The translations under genes and the position numbers were made by a program. A stretch of 64,000 nucleotides of DNA from Flagellimonas abyssi (lineage in GTDB: Bacteria > Bacteroidota > Bacteroidia > Flavobacteriales > Flavobacteriaceae), in contig NZ_JAHZSV010000003.1 in NCBI RefSeq assembly GCF_019457905.1, forward strand, positions 434,001 through 498,000, in the 5' to 3' direction. This document shows positions 42,986 to 52,355 of the stretch, in pieces. Within the stretch, counting starts at the first letter, position 1, and each line of letters opens with the position of its first letter. Below the pieces are notes generated by a model, which worked only from the letters and a program-made list of their open reading frames with translations, did no database searches and was not told where the DNA came from.

Positions 42986-43246
42986 TTATTGATTTTCAGT
43001 CTTTTTTCGTTCTTTTTCTTGCATTTTCTTAATATTTTCCTTGGTAAGCATGTAATCTTTCATGTTTTTGACCTTGCTTTCTTTCCACAGGAAAAGCGGC
43101 ATGGCCACCAAAAATAGACCAATTGTGCCTCCTCCAATGTATTTGGGTGCCTGTGGATGCCCATCTTCCAAGGAAAGACCGTAGAATATGGAGCCAAGGG
43201 AAGCGAGCATAATCAGAAAAACGATATGTTTGAGTTTTATCTTCAT
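42986..43246 (-). CDS. Small membrane protein next to ClC
   Basis: An 86-residue protein with two hydrophobic helices (HIVFLIMLASLGSIFYGLSL and YIGGGTIGLFLVAMPLFLW) and a long, strongly charged C-terminal tail (ENIKKMQEKERKKTENQ) that should be cytosolic and helical. No named domain is recognised. Its ATG overlaps the stop of the ClC gene by 4 bases, so it is translated with it and may be an accessory subunit; this is inferred only from gene order. Confidence 0.8.
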   Translation of the reverse strand: MKIKLKHIVFLIMLASLGSIFYGLSLEDGHPQAPKYIGGGTIGLFLVAMPLFLWKESKVKNMKDYMLTKENIKKMQEKERKKTENQ

Positions 43247-45027
43247 TGAGAGTAATTGATTAATTTTCTGCGATACGCGGTCAACATTTTTGATTTACTG
43301 ATAAAGCCTTCGTACTTGCCATTTTTAATGACAGGTAAATTCCATGCACCGCTATCCTGAAATTTTTTCATTACCTGTTTCATATTGTCCGTTTCGTAGA
43401 ATATAATCTCTGGCGGGGCATGCATCAAATTTTTCACAAAAACCGTGTCGTACAGTTCGGTATCGAACATCATGGGCCTTATGTCATCCAGCACAATGAT
43501 TCCAATCAGTTTCTTTTCATCATCCAGCACAGGAAACAGGTTCCTTTTGGATTTGGATACGGATTGATGGAGCATTTCTCCTAAGGACATTTTAGGGTGA
43601 ACTGGCTTAAAATTCTTTTCAACAACATCGTCCATTTCCATGAGTCCAAGTACCATCTGGTCCTTGTTGTGCGATAAGAGCGCTCCGATCTTGGCAAGTT
43701 CCTTGGTGTAAATGGTGTAGTCCAGGGCGTTTTTGGTTATCAAATAAGAGATTGCCGCTGTAATCATTAGAGGGACAAAGAGTTGATATCCACCTGTAAT
43801 TTCTGCAATCAAGAAAATTGCGGTTAAGGGTGCGTGGATTACTCCCGCAATGAGACCTGCCATACCGATCAATGTAAAGTTGCTTTCCGAAACCGATAAA
43901 CCCAACCCCAAATTGTTGATGACCTTGGCGACAACGTTGCCCAATGCACTGCCCATTACCATGGTTGGAATGAACACTCCTCCTGCTCCTCCTGCTCCTA
44001 TGGTGGTCGTCATGGCAATTGCTTTAAAAATGGTGATTCCGAACAGAAGCGCTATTACTACCCAAATATTATCGGTAAAAGCATCGAAAGGTGTTGTGCC
44101 CAGAGCTTTTAAATGGTCGCCATCCAACAGATTGTTAATGAATCCGAAACCTTCACCATAGAGTGGGGGAATGGCGTACAACATGATTCCAATGGCAACA
44201 CCACCTACCAAAAGTTTGTATTTGGGACTTTTCAATTTTTTGAAAAGCGATAAAATCGCAAAATACATTTTGGTAAAATAAATGGATGCAAAACCTGTGC
44301 CCACACCCAAGAGAACGTAGAAGGCCGTGTCTTCCAGTTTAAAACCTTCGGATAGGGAAAAACTGAACAATACTTCGTTTCCCAAAAAGAAATAGGAGGT
44401 AAGTACCCCTGAAATTGAAGCCAAAAGCAAAGGGAGCATGGACATCATGGTCAAATCCAACGTAAAAACTTCGACTGCAAAAATGATGGCGGCAATGGGA
44501 GACTGGAAAATGGAGGCTATGGCCCCGGCGGATGCGCAAGCGACCAAGAGCGTCCTTGTCTTTGCATCTATATGGAAAAATCGGCTCAAATTAGAACTGA
44601 CCGCCGAACCGGATTTTACGGCTGGTCCCAACAAACCCACCGAACCACCGAAACCTACGGTGAGGGGAGCGGTGATCAAAGGGGTGTAAATGTCCTTGAG
44701 TTTGAGCAGCCCCCGCTTTTTGGAAAGCGAGAATATAATGGAGGAGACGGCATGTTGTAAGGGCTCTTTATGTATGAATTTTACGTAGAGGTAGACCAAG
44801 GTTAGACCTATGGTCGGAAGGATAAAGTACAGTTGGTTCTCAGAGAAAACGATTCCTTTTTTTAGAAGTGATTCAATAAAATATGTTGTGTTTTTTACGG
44901 TAACAGCGACCAATCCCGCCAAAAAACCTACGATTAGGCTCATTATCTGAATAAAGGTCCTGTTGGAGATATTTCTATATCGCCATTTTAGGAATCGGGT
45001 GAGCACTTTTTTATTGCTGTAGGGCAT
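43243..45027 (-). CDS. ClC-family chloride channel/transporter with CBS domains
   Basis: A 594-residue protein: ClC membrane domain (about 25-445) and two CBS domains (about 460-585). The third anion motif GGVFIPTMVMG is present, but the usual GREGP motif reads GGSVGLLGPAVK: the external gating glutamate and the Arg before it are both Leu (codons 44629-44634), and the N-terminal GSGIP motif is also degenerate (LQHAVSS). In characterised ClC exchangers removing this Glu uncouples proton transport, so this protein may be a passive anion channel. The CBS pair may bind adenine nucleotides. Co-translated with the small membrane protein. Confidence 0.9.
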   Translation of the reverse strand: MPYSNKKVLTRFLKWRYRNISNRTFIQIMSLIVGFLAGLVAVTVKNTTYFIESLLKKGIVFSENQLYFILPTIGLTLVYLYVKFIHKEPLQHAVSSIIFSLSKKRGLLKLKDIYTPLITAPLTVGFGGSVGLLGPAVKSGSAVSSNLSRFFHIDAKTRTLLVACASAGAIASIFQSPIAAIIFAVEVFTLDLTMMSMLPLLLASISGVLTSYFFLGNEVLFSFSLSEGFKLEDTAFYVLLGVGTGFASIYFTKMYFAILSLFKKLKSPKYKLLVGGVAIGIMLYAIPPLYGEGFGFINNLLDGDHLKALGTTPFDAFTDNIWVVIALLFGITIFKAIAMTTTIGAGGAGGVFIPTMVMGSALGNVVAKVINNLGLGLSVSESNFTLIGMAGLIAGVIHAPLTAIFLIAEITGGYQLFVPLMITAAISYLITKNALDYTIYTKELAKIGALLSHNKDQMVLGLMEMDDVVEKNFKPVHPKMSLGEMLHQSVSKSKRNLFPVLDDEKKLIGIIVLDDIRPMMFDTELYDTVFVKNLMHAPPEIIFYETDNMKQVMKKFQDSGAWNLPVIKNGKYEGFISKSKMLTAYRRKLINYSQ

Positions 45028-45056
45028 GGAGGTCCGTAATACCGATTAAAAGTATT

Positions 45057-45084
45057 AAAAAATCCCGCTTACAAAACGGGATTT
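45057..45084 (-). terminator. Terminator of aspS
   Basis: Stem AAATCCCG/CGGGATTT (45060-45067 with 45077-45084), loop of 9, followed on the minus strand by a T run. It sits 7 bases after the aspS stop and separates it from the ClC gene. Confidence 0.75.
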
Positions 45085-45091
45085 AATTATA

Positions 45092-46840
45092 TCACAAGTC
45101 CAATTTTAAATGGAGCTCTTTTAGTTGCTCGTCGTCGATGTTCGCCGGGGCATCTATCATAACATCGCGTCCACTGTTGTTTTTTGGGAAAGCGATGTAG
45201 TCCCTAATAGTTTCCTGTCCGCCCAAAATGGCCACCAATCTATCCAGACCAAAAGCGATACCACCGTGGGGAGGCGCTCCATATTGGAAGGCATCCATCA
45301 AAAAGCCGAACTGTGCTTTTGCTTCCTCTGTGGTAAAGCCCAAATGTTTGAACATGGTCGCTTGGGTCTCCTTGTCATAGATCCGTATGGAACCACCGCC
45401 AATTTCATTTCCGTTCAGTACCAAATCGTAAGCGTTGGCCTTTACTTCTCCGGGTTTTGTGTCCAACAATTCCAACTGGCCTGGTTTTGGAGAGGTAAAG
45501 GGGTGGTGCATGGCATGGTACTTTCCTGTTTCCTCATCCAGTTCCAACAATGGAAAGTCCACGACCCATAATGGCGCGAACTCATCTTTTTTTCTAAGGC
45601 CCAAGCGTGTTGCCAATTCCATTCGTAATGCGCTTAATTGAGCGCGTGTTTCGTTGGTGTTGCCTGAAAGAACGCAGATTAGGTCTCCGGGCTTTGCTCC
45701 TGTGGTCTCTGCCCATTTGGCCAAATCTTCTTGGTCGTAGAACTTGTCCACAGATGATTTATAGGTTCCGTCTTCGTTGCATTTTACATACACCATTCCC
45801 TTAGCACCAACCTGAGGTCTCTTGACCCAATCAATTAACCCATCTATTTCTTTTCGAGTGTAAGAAGCTGCTCCCGGTACTGCTATTCCGACAACCAATT
45901 CGGCGGAATTGAACACATTGAAATCTTTGTGCTGCGCCACAGAGTTCAACTCACCAAATTCCATCCCAAATCGGATGTCGGGCTTATCGTTTCCATAAAG
46001 TCGCATGGCGTCATCGTAGGTCATGCGAGGGAATTTGTCCACTTCCACACCTTTGATTTCTTTTAGAAGATGCTTGGTCAGACCTTCAAAAGTCTTCAGG
46101 ATGTCTTCCTGTTCCACAAATGCCATTTCACAATCGATTTGTGTGAACTCGGGCTGGCGGTCGGCACGGAGGTCTTCGTCCCTAAAACATTTCACGATTT
46201 GGAAATATTTGTCCATTCCGCCGACCATCAACAATTGTTTGAAGGTCTGGGGAGATTGGGGAAGGGCATAAAACTGTCCTTCGTTCATGCGGCTGGGCAC
46301 TAAAAAGTCCCTCGCGCCCTCGGGAGTGGATTTTATCAAATAAGGTGTTTCAATATCGATAAAACCTTGGTCGGACAGATATTTTCTGACCTCCATTGTC
46401 ACCTTGTGCCTAAATATAAGTTTGTTCTTTACTGGGTTTCTTCTAATGTCCAAGTAGCGGTACTTCATTCGTATGTCCTCTCCGCCATCGGTTTCATCTT
46501 CGATAGTGAAGGGAGGAAGCAAGGAATTGTTCAGTATGGTAAGTTCGGTGACCAGTACTTCGATTTCCCCTGTGGGGATATTCGGGTTTTTGGAAGCCCG
46601 CTCTATAACCTGCCCCTTGGCTTGGATAACGGTTTCACGTCCCAGTTCGCGAGCTTGTTCCAATAGTTCTTTGGAAGTGCGTTCTTGGTCGAACACCAAT
46701 TGGGTGATGCCGTAGCGGTCACGAAGGTCTACCCATGCCACGAAACCTTTGTCGCGTAGCTTGTGGACCCATCCACTTAATATTACCTCTGAACCTATGT
46801 CCGATGCCCTCAGGGCACCACAAGTATTGCTTCTGTACAT
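45092..46840 (-). CDS. aspS: Aspartate--tRNA ligase
   Basis: A 582-residue class II aminoacyl-tRNA synthetase. The N-terminal OB fold ([42 protein letters not shown]) binds the anticodon; class II motif 2 is [18 protein letters not shown] and motif 3 is [19 protein letters not shown] insert of the bacterial type lies between motifs 2 and 3, as expected from the length. Cytosolic and essential. A TAAATTTG -7 box lies at 46867-46860. Confidence 0.97.
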   Translation of the reverse strand: MYRSNTCGALRASDIGSEVILSGWVHKLRDKGFVAWVDLRDRYGITQLVFDQERTSKELLEQARELGRETVIQAKGQVIERASKNPNIPTGEIEVLVTELTILNNSLLPPFTIEDETDGGEDIRMKYRYLDIRRNPVKNKLIFRHKVTMEVRKYLSDQGFIDIETPYLIKSTPEGARDFLVPSRMNEGQFYALPQSPQTFKQLLMVGGMDKYFQIVKCFRDEDLRADRQPEFTQIDCEMAFVEQEDILKTFEGLTKHLLKEIKGVEVDKFPRMTYDDAMRLYGNDKPDIRFGMEFGELNSVAQHKDFNVFNSAELVVGIAVPGAASYTRKEIDGLIDWVKRPQVGAKGMVYVKCNEDGTYKSSVDKFYDQEDLAKWAETTGAKPGDLICVLSGNTNETRAQLSALRMELATRLGLRKKDEFAPLWVVDFPLLELDEETGKYHAMHHPFTSPKPGQLELLDTKPGEVKANAYDLVLNGNEIGGGSIRIYDKETQATMFKHLGFTTEEAKAQFGFLMDAFQYGAPPHGGIAFGLDRLVAILGGQETIRDYIAFPKNNSGRDVMIDAPANIDDEQLKELHLKLDL

Positions 46841-47206
46841 GATGTTTGTTATGAGAGCGCAAATTTAATAGGAATGTGGATATTTTATAGGAGATATACT
46901 GTTTTTCTCTTGGACTTGTGTTTTGAAATTCCAAAATGGTCGTTAAACTTCATATCTCTTAACGTTAAATTAACATTAGAAATGAAAGTTGAGTAACTTT
47001 TGGTGAGCTTTAAGGCAAAATTCTCCGACAAAACGATTCAATTTTAATACTTATGAATTAAATAACTGATTGATATAGTGTAGATTGTGTGTTTAACGTT
47101 AATTTAATGTAAACTAAATGTTATGTAAATGTGTGATTAATGTAAAATTTAAGTAACTTTGATACGTTATCATATTGATACTAACAATATTAAATCCCAT
47201 ATAAAT
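46841..47206. other. AT-rich control region between aspS and a MORN-like gene
   Basis: 366 bases without a gene. It holds the aspS -7 box (46867-46860, minus), an imperfect palindrome AACGTTAAATTAACATT (46961-46977), a related copy starting AACGTTAATTTAATGT (47095-47110), and the -7 box TAACTTTG (47154-47161) of the plus-strand gene. The remainder is AT-rich with nothing I can name. Confidence 0.6.
47154..47161 (+). promoter_or_regulatory. Candidate -7 box of the MORN-like gene
   Basis: TAACTTTG, exact TAnnTTTG, 45 bases before the ATG at 47207. No clear TTG 17-23 bases upstream, so activation by a regulator is possible. Confidence 0.4.
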
Positions 47207-47557
47207 ATGAAAAAAGCAGTATTTTTTTTGGCGGTGATGTTTGCGGTTGGTGTATCTGCACAAGATACCAAGCCGACCTTTGAAAAAATGGGAAATATGG
47301 TGAAAGCCACTTATTTTCATGACAATGGTGAAATTGCCCAAACAGGTTATATGTTGAACGGAAAGTTACATGGAGATTGGGTAATGTTCAATGTTGAAGG
47401 AAAAAAAATTGCCACCGGCCAATACGACAATGGAGAAAAAACCGGGAAATGGTTCTTTTGGAAAAATGATGAATTAAACGAAGTTGACTTTACGGATAAC
47501 CGTATTGTTCAAGTAAAAAGTTGGAGCCAAGGCGATGCCGTAACGGTAAACAAATAA
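47207..47557 (+). CDS. Secreted MORN-repeat-like protein
   Basis: A 116-residue protein with Sec signal (MKKAVFFLAVMFAVGVSAQ, cleavage after the AQ) followed by three short MORN/YwqK-like repeats: NGEIAQTGYMLNGKLHGDW, EGKKIATGQYDNGEKTGKW and the WKNDELNEVDF unit. Such repeats form beta-hairpins and in flavobacteria occur in many small secreted proteins of unknown role. I start at ATG 47207 because the signal peptide begins there. Monocistronic, followed by a strong terminator. Confidence 0.85.
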   Translation: MKKAVFFLAVMFAVGVSAQDTKPTFEKMGNMVKATYFHDNGEIAQTGYMLNGKLHGDWVMFNVEGKKIATGQYDNGEKTGKWFFWKNDELNEVDFTDNRIVQVKSWSQGDAVTVNK

Positions 47558-47575
47558 GCGAATAAACCAATGTTT

Positions 47576-47611
47576 AAAAAAAGCCCCGACCAAATGGTCG
47601 GGGCTTTTTTT
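47576..47611. terminator. Strong two-way terminator
   Basis: Perfect 11-bp stem AAGCCCCGACC/GGTCGGGGCTT (47581-47591 with 47596-47606), loop AAAT, with an A run before and a T run after. It ends both the MORN-like gene and the converging efflux operon. Confidence 0.9.
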
Positions 47612-47627
47612 ATTGCTTTGCACTACA

Positions 47628-50600
47628 TTATGTAGTTGCAGTTTCAATTTGTTCTTGTTTGCGTTCTTGCCGTGCCAACTTTCTTTTTCTAATCCTTAGC
47701 TTTAGCTTGTATACCAAGGTGAATAGGATAGGTACAACAATCAGTGTCAGGAAGGTCGCCACCAACAATCCGTAGATTACGGTCCAAGCCAACGGTCCCC
47801 AAAATATTACGTTGTCACCTCCAAAATAAATACCAGGGTCAAACTCGCTCATTAGGGTAAAGAAGTTGATATTGAATCCTGTTGCCAATGGAATCAAACC
47901 TAAAATGGTGGTAATGGCAGTTAGCAATACGGGACGCAATCTCGATTTTCCACCTCTTACAACGGATTCCAAGAAATCATCAGGCTCCAAAAGCCCATCT
48001 TCATCAAGGTCTAATTTCACCTTTTTTCTATCGATTAGCAGTTGGGTGTAATCCAATAGTACCACACCATTGTTCACTACAATACCTGCTAGGGAAATAA
48101 TTCCCATCATGGTCATCATGATAACAAATGCACTTCCCGTAGCAACGATACCGCCAAATACGCCTATCAAACTCAAGAAAATCGCAAGCATGATAATGCC
48201 CGGTTTACTAATTGAGTTGAATTGGAATATCAGAATAAAGAATATCAGTCCAAGACCGGTGAAAAAAGCACCCATCAAAAAGGCCATTTGCTTATTTTGT
48301 TCCTCTATCTGACCTGTATAATCTATTTTGATATCATCCGGAAGATTTTCGAAATCGTTCATTTCTTCCTGAATTTTGCCCACAATGGCACCGGCATCCG
48401 TATAGCCCGAAGCCAATGCTGAATATACGGTTACCACCCGTTTTACATCCCGGTGCTTTATAGCACTAAACCCGGTGCTGTTCGTTTGCTTGGTGACAGC
48501 CGAAATAGGAACTTCCTTGATCTGTCCACTGGACGGGTCCCTAAATGTGATGCGCTGGTTGAAAAGGGCACTGGTATTGTACCGGTCCTCTTCGTTGAAC
48601 CTCACATAAATGTCGTAATCTTCACCACCTTCTTTGTAAATACCGGCTTTGGAACCAAAGATGGAACTACGGAGCTGTTGGCCGATCTGACCGGTTGCAA
48701 TGCCCAGCTCACCTGCTTTTTTACGATCTACCTGTACCAACATGGATGGCTTGGATTTGTTTACATCTATCTTGAGCTCATCAATTCCGGGAATGTTCCT
48801 TGAATTGATAAAATTTCGCATTCTTTCCGCGGTATTGATCAATTCGGTATAATCCTCTCCCTCCAATTCTATGTTGATGGGGTAACCGACGGGAGGCCCA
48901 ACGGCGTCTTTTTCAACGGAAATGGCAACACCAGGATACACATCTTTCAATGCTTCCTGTACTTTTCTCAAAAGTTCTTGGCTATCCGCACCTTCACGGT
49001 ATTTGAATTCCCGTAAGGTGGCCGTGATTTTACCCCTGTTCGGCATTTCCGCACTGGAACCACCATCGGTCTGGGGGTTACCGGCACCTTCTCCTACTTG
49101 GGATACGGCACTTTCGGTCATAAAATTGTAGTCACCGTTTATGTAAGCGTCCGAATTGATGATGTCGTATACCCGCTCTTCAATGTCCTTGGTGATTCGA
49201 TTTGTCTTTTCTATATCGGTCCCTTCAGGATATTCGATATAGACAATGATCTGGTTGGGCTTATTATCTGGGAAAAACTCCACCTTGGTTCTTTGGCTGC
49301 CTACTGAAGCACCAAAACCAATAAAGGCAATTACAAGTAGGACAAAAGTGGTAATGGCAATAAAAATGGGCCTTCTTCCAGCAAGGGAATAGCGAAGAGT
49401 CTTTTCGTAAAAGCTTTCCCATTTGGGAAGGATCCTATTTTGGAATATCCCGGCCCAGTTTCTTAGGAACAAACGATAAATCCATAACATAATCGCAGTT
49501 AGCACCATCAGCGACCCTAATGACCTATATGCTCCACCGAAGATAACGATGAGAATACCGATAACGGAAATAATGGATGTAATGCGCACAATCTGTTTTA
49601 GGGGCATCTCCTTGTCCTCAGTGGTCATGTATCTAGATACCAGAACCGAGTTAAAGAAAATCGCCACAAATAGGGATGACCCCAAAACCACCGATAGGGT
49701 AATAGGGAAGTACTTCATAAACTGCCCCATGATGCCCGGCCAAAGTCCCAAGGGCACAAAGGCTGCAACTGTAGTCAGTGTGGATATGATAATGGGGAAC
49801 GCAATTTCGCCGATACCTTTTTTCGCAGCTTCGATACGTGGCATTTTTTCCTCGTCCATAAGACGATAAATGTTTTCCACGACCACAATTCCATTGTCCA
49901 CCAACATTCCTAGTCCCATAATAAGTCCAAAAAGTATCATGGTGTTCATGGTGTAGCCCAAAACGTTGAGTATCATCAGCGACATGAACATGGACATTGG
50001 AATGGCGAAACCTACGAACAATGCATTTTTGAAGCCCAAAAAGAACATCAGGACGGTTACCACCAAGATGATACCGAAGATGATATTGTTTACCAGGTCA
50101 TCTACTTGACCAATGGTCTTGGACGATTGGTCGTTGGCTATGGTTACCGTAAGATCTTGAGGAAATTCATTATCAATGGCATGGTCAACGATTACTTTGA
50201 TCTGGTCCACTGCGTCGACCATGTTTTTACCGGAACGTTTTTTTACATCGAGCATTACCACGGGGTGTCCAAACTCCCGTGCATAGGTGGTCTTTTCCTC
50301 TTCCTTAAAGGCAACCTTGGCGATATCCTTTAGGTAGATCGGGTTTCCGTTTTCGGATTTCACCACAAAGTTTTCCAGTTCGTTGGGCTCATCGATTTCT
50401 CCAACTATCCTAATGGTTCTACGTTGCCCGCTGGCAATAAGATTTCCTGCAGAGGTCGTCAGGTTTTCGTTGCTGATACTGTTTATGACATCGTTGAAAC
50501 TGACCTTGGCGGCCATCATCTTGTAAATGTCCACGGCAACTTCCACTTCTTTTTCTTGGGCACCGCGAATGTCCACTTGCTTGATTTCTTGAAGGCCTTC

Positions 50601-51140
50601 TATTTCGTCTTCCAAGTATTCACCGAACTCTTTGAGTCTTTCAATAGGGTAGTCTCCGGAAATGTTGATGTTAAGTATGGGTATTTCCTCGGAAAGGCTC
50701 AAGTCAAAAACATTGGGTTCTACTTTGGCCCCGTTAAAGGTGGGCCAATCCTCCCCGGCTGTTTTGGAGTCGACTTCGTCCTTTACTTTTTGAAGGGCTG
50801 CCTCGACCGAAATGTTTTCATCAAACTCCACAATGATCATGGAGTAATCCTCTTGTGAGGTAGAGGTGATCTCTACCAGATTGCTTACGGTCTTGAGTTC
50901 GTCTTCAAGTGGGTCTGTGATGAGTTTTTCAATGTCCTCCGCGGTGTTTCCCGGATAGATTGAACTGATGTATATCTTGGTCTCTTTTACCTCAGGGAAG
51001 CTTTCCCTGGGCATGCTGAAATAAGCCATGCCACCAAGGATAAGGATAACCAGGATCAGCACATACATTGTGGTCTGGTTATCGATGGCCCATGAGGACA
51101 GCCGAAACTCCTTGTCTACACTTTTCTTTTGTTTGCTCAT
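47628..51140 (-). CDS. RND efflux pump inner-membrane permease (AcrB/MexB type)
   Basis: A 1170-residue RND transporter, about 12 transmembrane helices with two large periplasmic loops; longer than AcrB by ~120 residues, partly from an insert of extra helices after about residue 500 (IVRITSIISVIGILIVIFGG). The TM4 motif reads GMLVDNGIVVVEN, with Asp-Asn instead of the Asp-Asp pair, and TM10 reads IVVNNGVVLLDY, without the usual Lys. It should export hydrophobic or amphiphilic compounds using the proton (or another ion) gradient, with the adaptor and TolC-like proteins encoded upstream. Last gene of the TetR-controlled operon. Confidence 0.93.
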   Translation of the reverse strand: MSKQKKSVDKEFRLSSWAIDNQTTMYVLILVILILGGMAYFSMPRESFPEVKETKIYISSIYPGNTAEDIEKLITDPLEDELKTVSNLVEITSTSQEDYSMIIVEFDENISVEAALQKVKDEVDSKTAGEDWPTFNGAKVEPNVFDLSLSEEIPILNINISGDYPIERLKEFGEYLEDEIEGLQEIKQVDIRGAQEKEVEVAVDIYKMMAAKVSFNDVINSISNENLTTSAGNLIASGQRRTIRIVGEIDEPNELENFVVKSENGNPIYLKDIAKVAFKEEEKTTYAREFGHPVVMLDVKKRSGKNMVDAVDQIKVIVDHAIDNEFPQDLTVTIANDQSSKTIGQVDDLVNNIIFGIILVVTVLMFFLGFKNALFVGFAIPMSMFMSLMILNVLGYTMNTMILFGLIMGLGMLVDNGIVVVENIYRLMDEEKMPRIEAAKKGIGEIAFPIIISTLTTVAAFVPLGLWPGIMGQFMKYFPITLSVVLGSSLFVAIFFNSVLVSRYMTTEDKEMPLKQIVRITSIISVIGILIVIFGGAYRSLGSLMVLTAIMLWIYRLFLRNWAGIFQNRILPKWESFYEKTLRYSLAGRRPIFIAITTFVLLVIAFIGFGASVGSQRTKVEFFPDNKPNQIIVYIEYPEGTDIEKTNRITKDIEERVYDIINSDAYINGDYNFMTESAVSQVGEGAGNPQTDGGSSAEMPNRGKITATLREFKYREGADSQELLRKVQEALKDVYPGVAISVEKDAVGPPVGYPINIELEGEDYTELINTAERMRNFINSRNIPGIDELKIDVNKSKPSMLVQVDRKKAGELGIATGQIGQQLRSSIFGSKAGIYKEGGEDYDIYVRFNEEDRYNTSALFNQRITFRDPSSGQIKEVPISAVTKQTNSTGFSAIKHRDVKRVVTVYSALASGYTDAGAIVGKIQEEMNDFENLPDDIKIDYTGQIEEQNKQMAFLMGAFFTGLGLIFFILIFQFNSISKPGIIMLAIFLSLIGVFGGIVATGSAFVIMMTMMGIISLAGIVVNNGVVLLDYTQLLIDRKKVKLDLDEDGLLEPDDFLESVVRGGKSRLRPVLLTAITTILGLIPLATGFNINFFTLMSEFDPGIYFGGDNVIFWGPLAWTVIYGLLVATFLTLIVVPILFTLVYKLKLRIRKRKLARQERKQEQIETATT

Positions 51141-51160
51141 AATTTATTTGCTTTGGCTGT

Positions 51161-52333
51161 CTAGCTATTTTTTATGTTGACTTTTTGTCCTTCTTTCACA
51201 CTTCGGGCACCTTCATCGATAATGGCATCCCCTTCGTTTATTCCGGAAAGTACTTCAACGTAATCGCCTTGTGTTTTTCCTGTTGTGATCACCACTTTTT
51301 TGGCTACTGGATCATTCTGAATGGAATCGGCATCCACCAAATACACATATTGCTCGCCATCGGCGTTTTCTGACAGTACACTTTGCGGGATAAGGATGGC
51401 CTTTTCACTGGTATAATCATTGATCATTACCCTTGCGGTAAGATTTGGTTTTACCTTGCCACCTAGACTTGGTACTGGAATTTCTGCTGTAAAAGATCTA
51501 TTGCTGGGGTTGATGAAATTTCCGGTTTGCCTGATTGTGGTGGTAACACTATCACCAAGAACAGGGAAGAACACTTTTACATCTTTGCCAGTGGTAACAT
51601 TTGGTAAGTGGCTCTCGGGAACTTCCACGTTAATGTACATATTGGAGAGGTTCACAATTCGGAACACTTCGGAACCTGGACCTGGGCTTACTACGGTCCC
51701 CTCATCTTTTATAACATCGTCGATTATACCGGTAAACGGGGCACGGATGCTCGATTTCCCTACTTGGCTTTCCATCTGTTTTACGGCACTTTGTTGTGCT
51801 TCGTAATTGGTCTTGGCCTGTAGGTACTGTATTTCTGAGCCGATGTTCTGTTCCCAAAGTCTTTTTTGACGTTCAAAAGTAGTCTTGCTCAATTCAGCCT
51901 GTGTTTTGAGCTGTGCCAACTGACTGGAAAGTCCACCATCATCTATAGTGGCCAGTAATTGTCCTTTGGAAACTTTTTGACCTTCTTTTACGTAAACGCG
52001 ATTCAAGGTTCCGGACATTTCGGGATATATGAGTACGTTTTGTTTGGTCATAACATCTCCTTGGAGCTCCAAGTAGTGGTCAAATTTCTCTGGATGTACC
52101 TCGATTGTGGTTACCAAGGGCAGTTTTTCGGATTTGTCGAGCAGGGCAATGGCAGAATCCAAGGATTTTAATTGGCCTTCCAACGCTTTCTTTTGGCTGG
52201 AAACCTCTGCATGTTTGGAACGGATTGTCTCAATGTCCTTGCTGGCCAACGCTTTGTCCAAAGACTTGTTGCTGTTGCCTCCGCAAGAAGCCAGAACTAC
52301 TGCGGTTAGTGTTATATATATTGCTTTTCTCAT
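51161..52333 (-). CDS. RND efflux periplasmic adaptor (membrane fusion protein)
   Basis: A 390-residue lipoprotein: lipobox Cys near residue 17 (AVVLASCGG), a coiled-coil segment right after it (about 25-70), the lipoyl half-motif YVKEGQKVSKGQLLATIDDGG, an alpha-hairpin (about 130-175), the second lipoyl half (SSIRAPFTGIIDDV) and beta-barrel and membrane-proximal domains. It bridges the permease and the TolC-like channel. Lies 20 bases before the permease gene and 22 after the tolC gene. Lipid anchoring to the inner membrane is expected. Confidence 0.93.
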   Translation of the reverse strand: MRKAIYITLTAVVLASCGGNSNKSLDKALASKDIETIRSKHAEVSSQKKALEGQLKSLDSAIALLDKSEKLPLVTTIEVHPEKFDHYLELQGDVMTKQNVLIYPEMSGTLNRVYVKEGQKVSKGQLLATIDDGGLSSQLAQLKTQAELSKTTFERQKRLWEQNIGSEIQYLQAKTNYEAQQSAVKQMESQVGKSSIRAPFTGIIDDVIKDEGTVVSPGPGSEVFRIVNLSNMYINVEVPESHLPNVTTGKDVKVFFPVLGDSVTTTIRQTGNFINPSNRSFTAEIPVPSLGGKVKPNLTARVMINDYTSEKAILIPQSVLSENADGEQYVYLVDADSIQNDPVAKKVVITTGKTQGDYVEVLSGINEGDAIIDEGARSVKEGQKVNIKNS

Positions 52334-52355
52334 GATGGAATGGTTTTCTCTTTTG

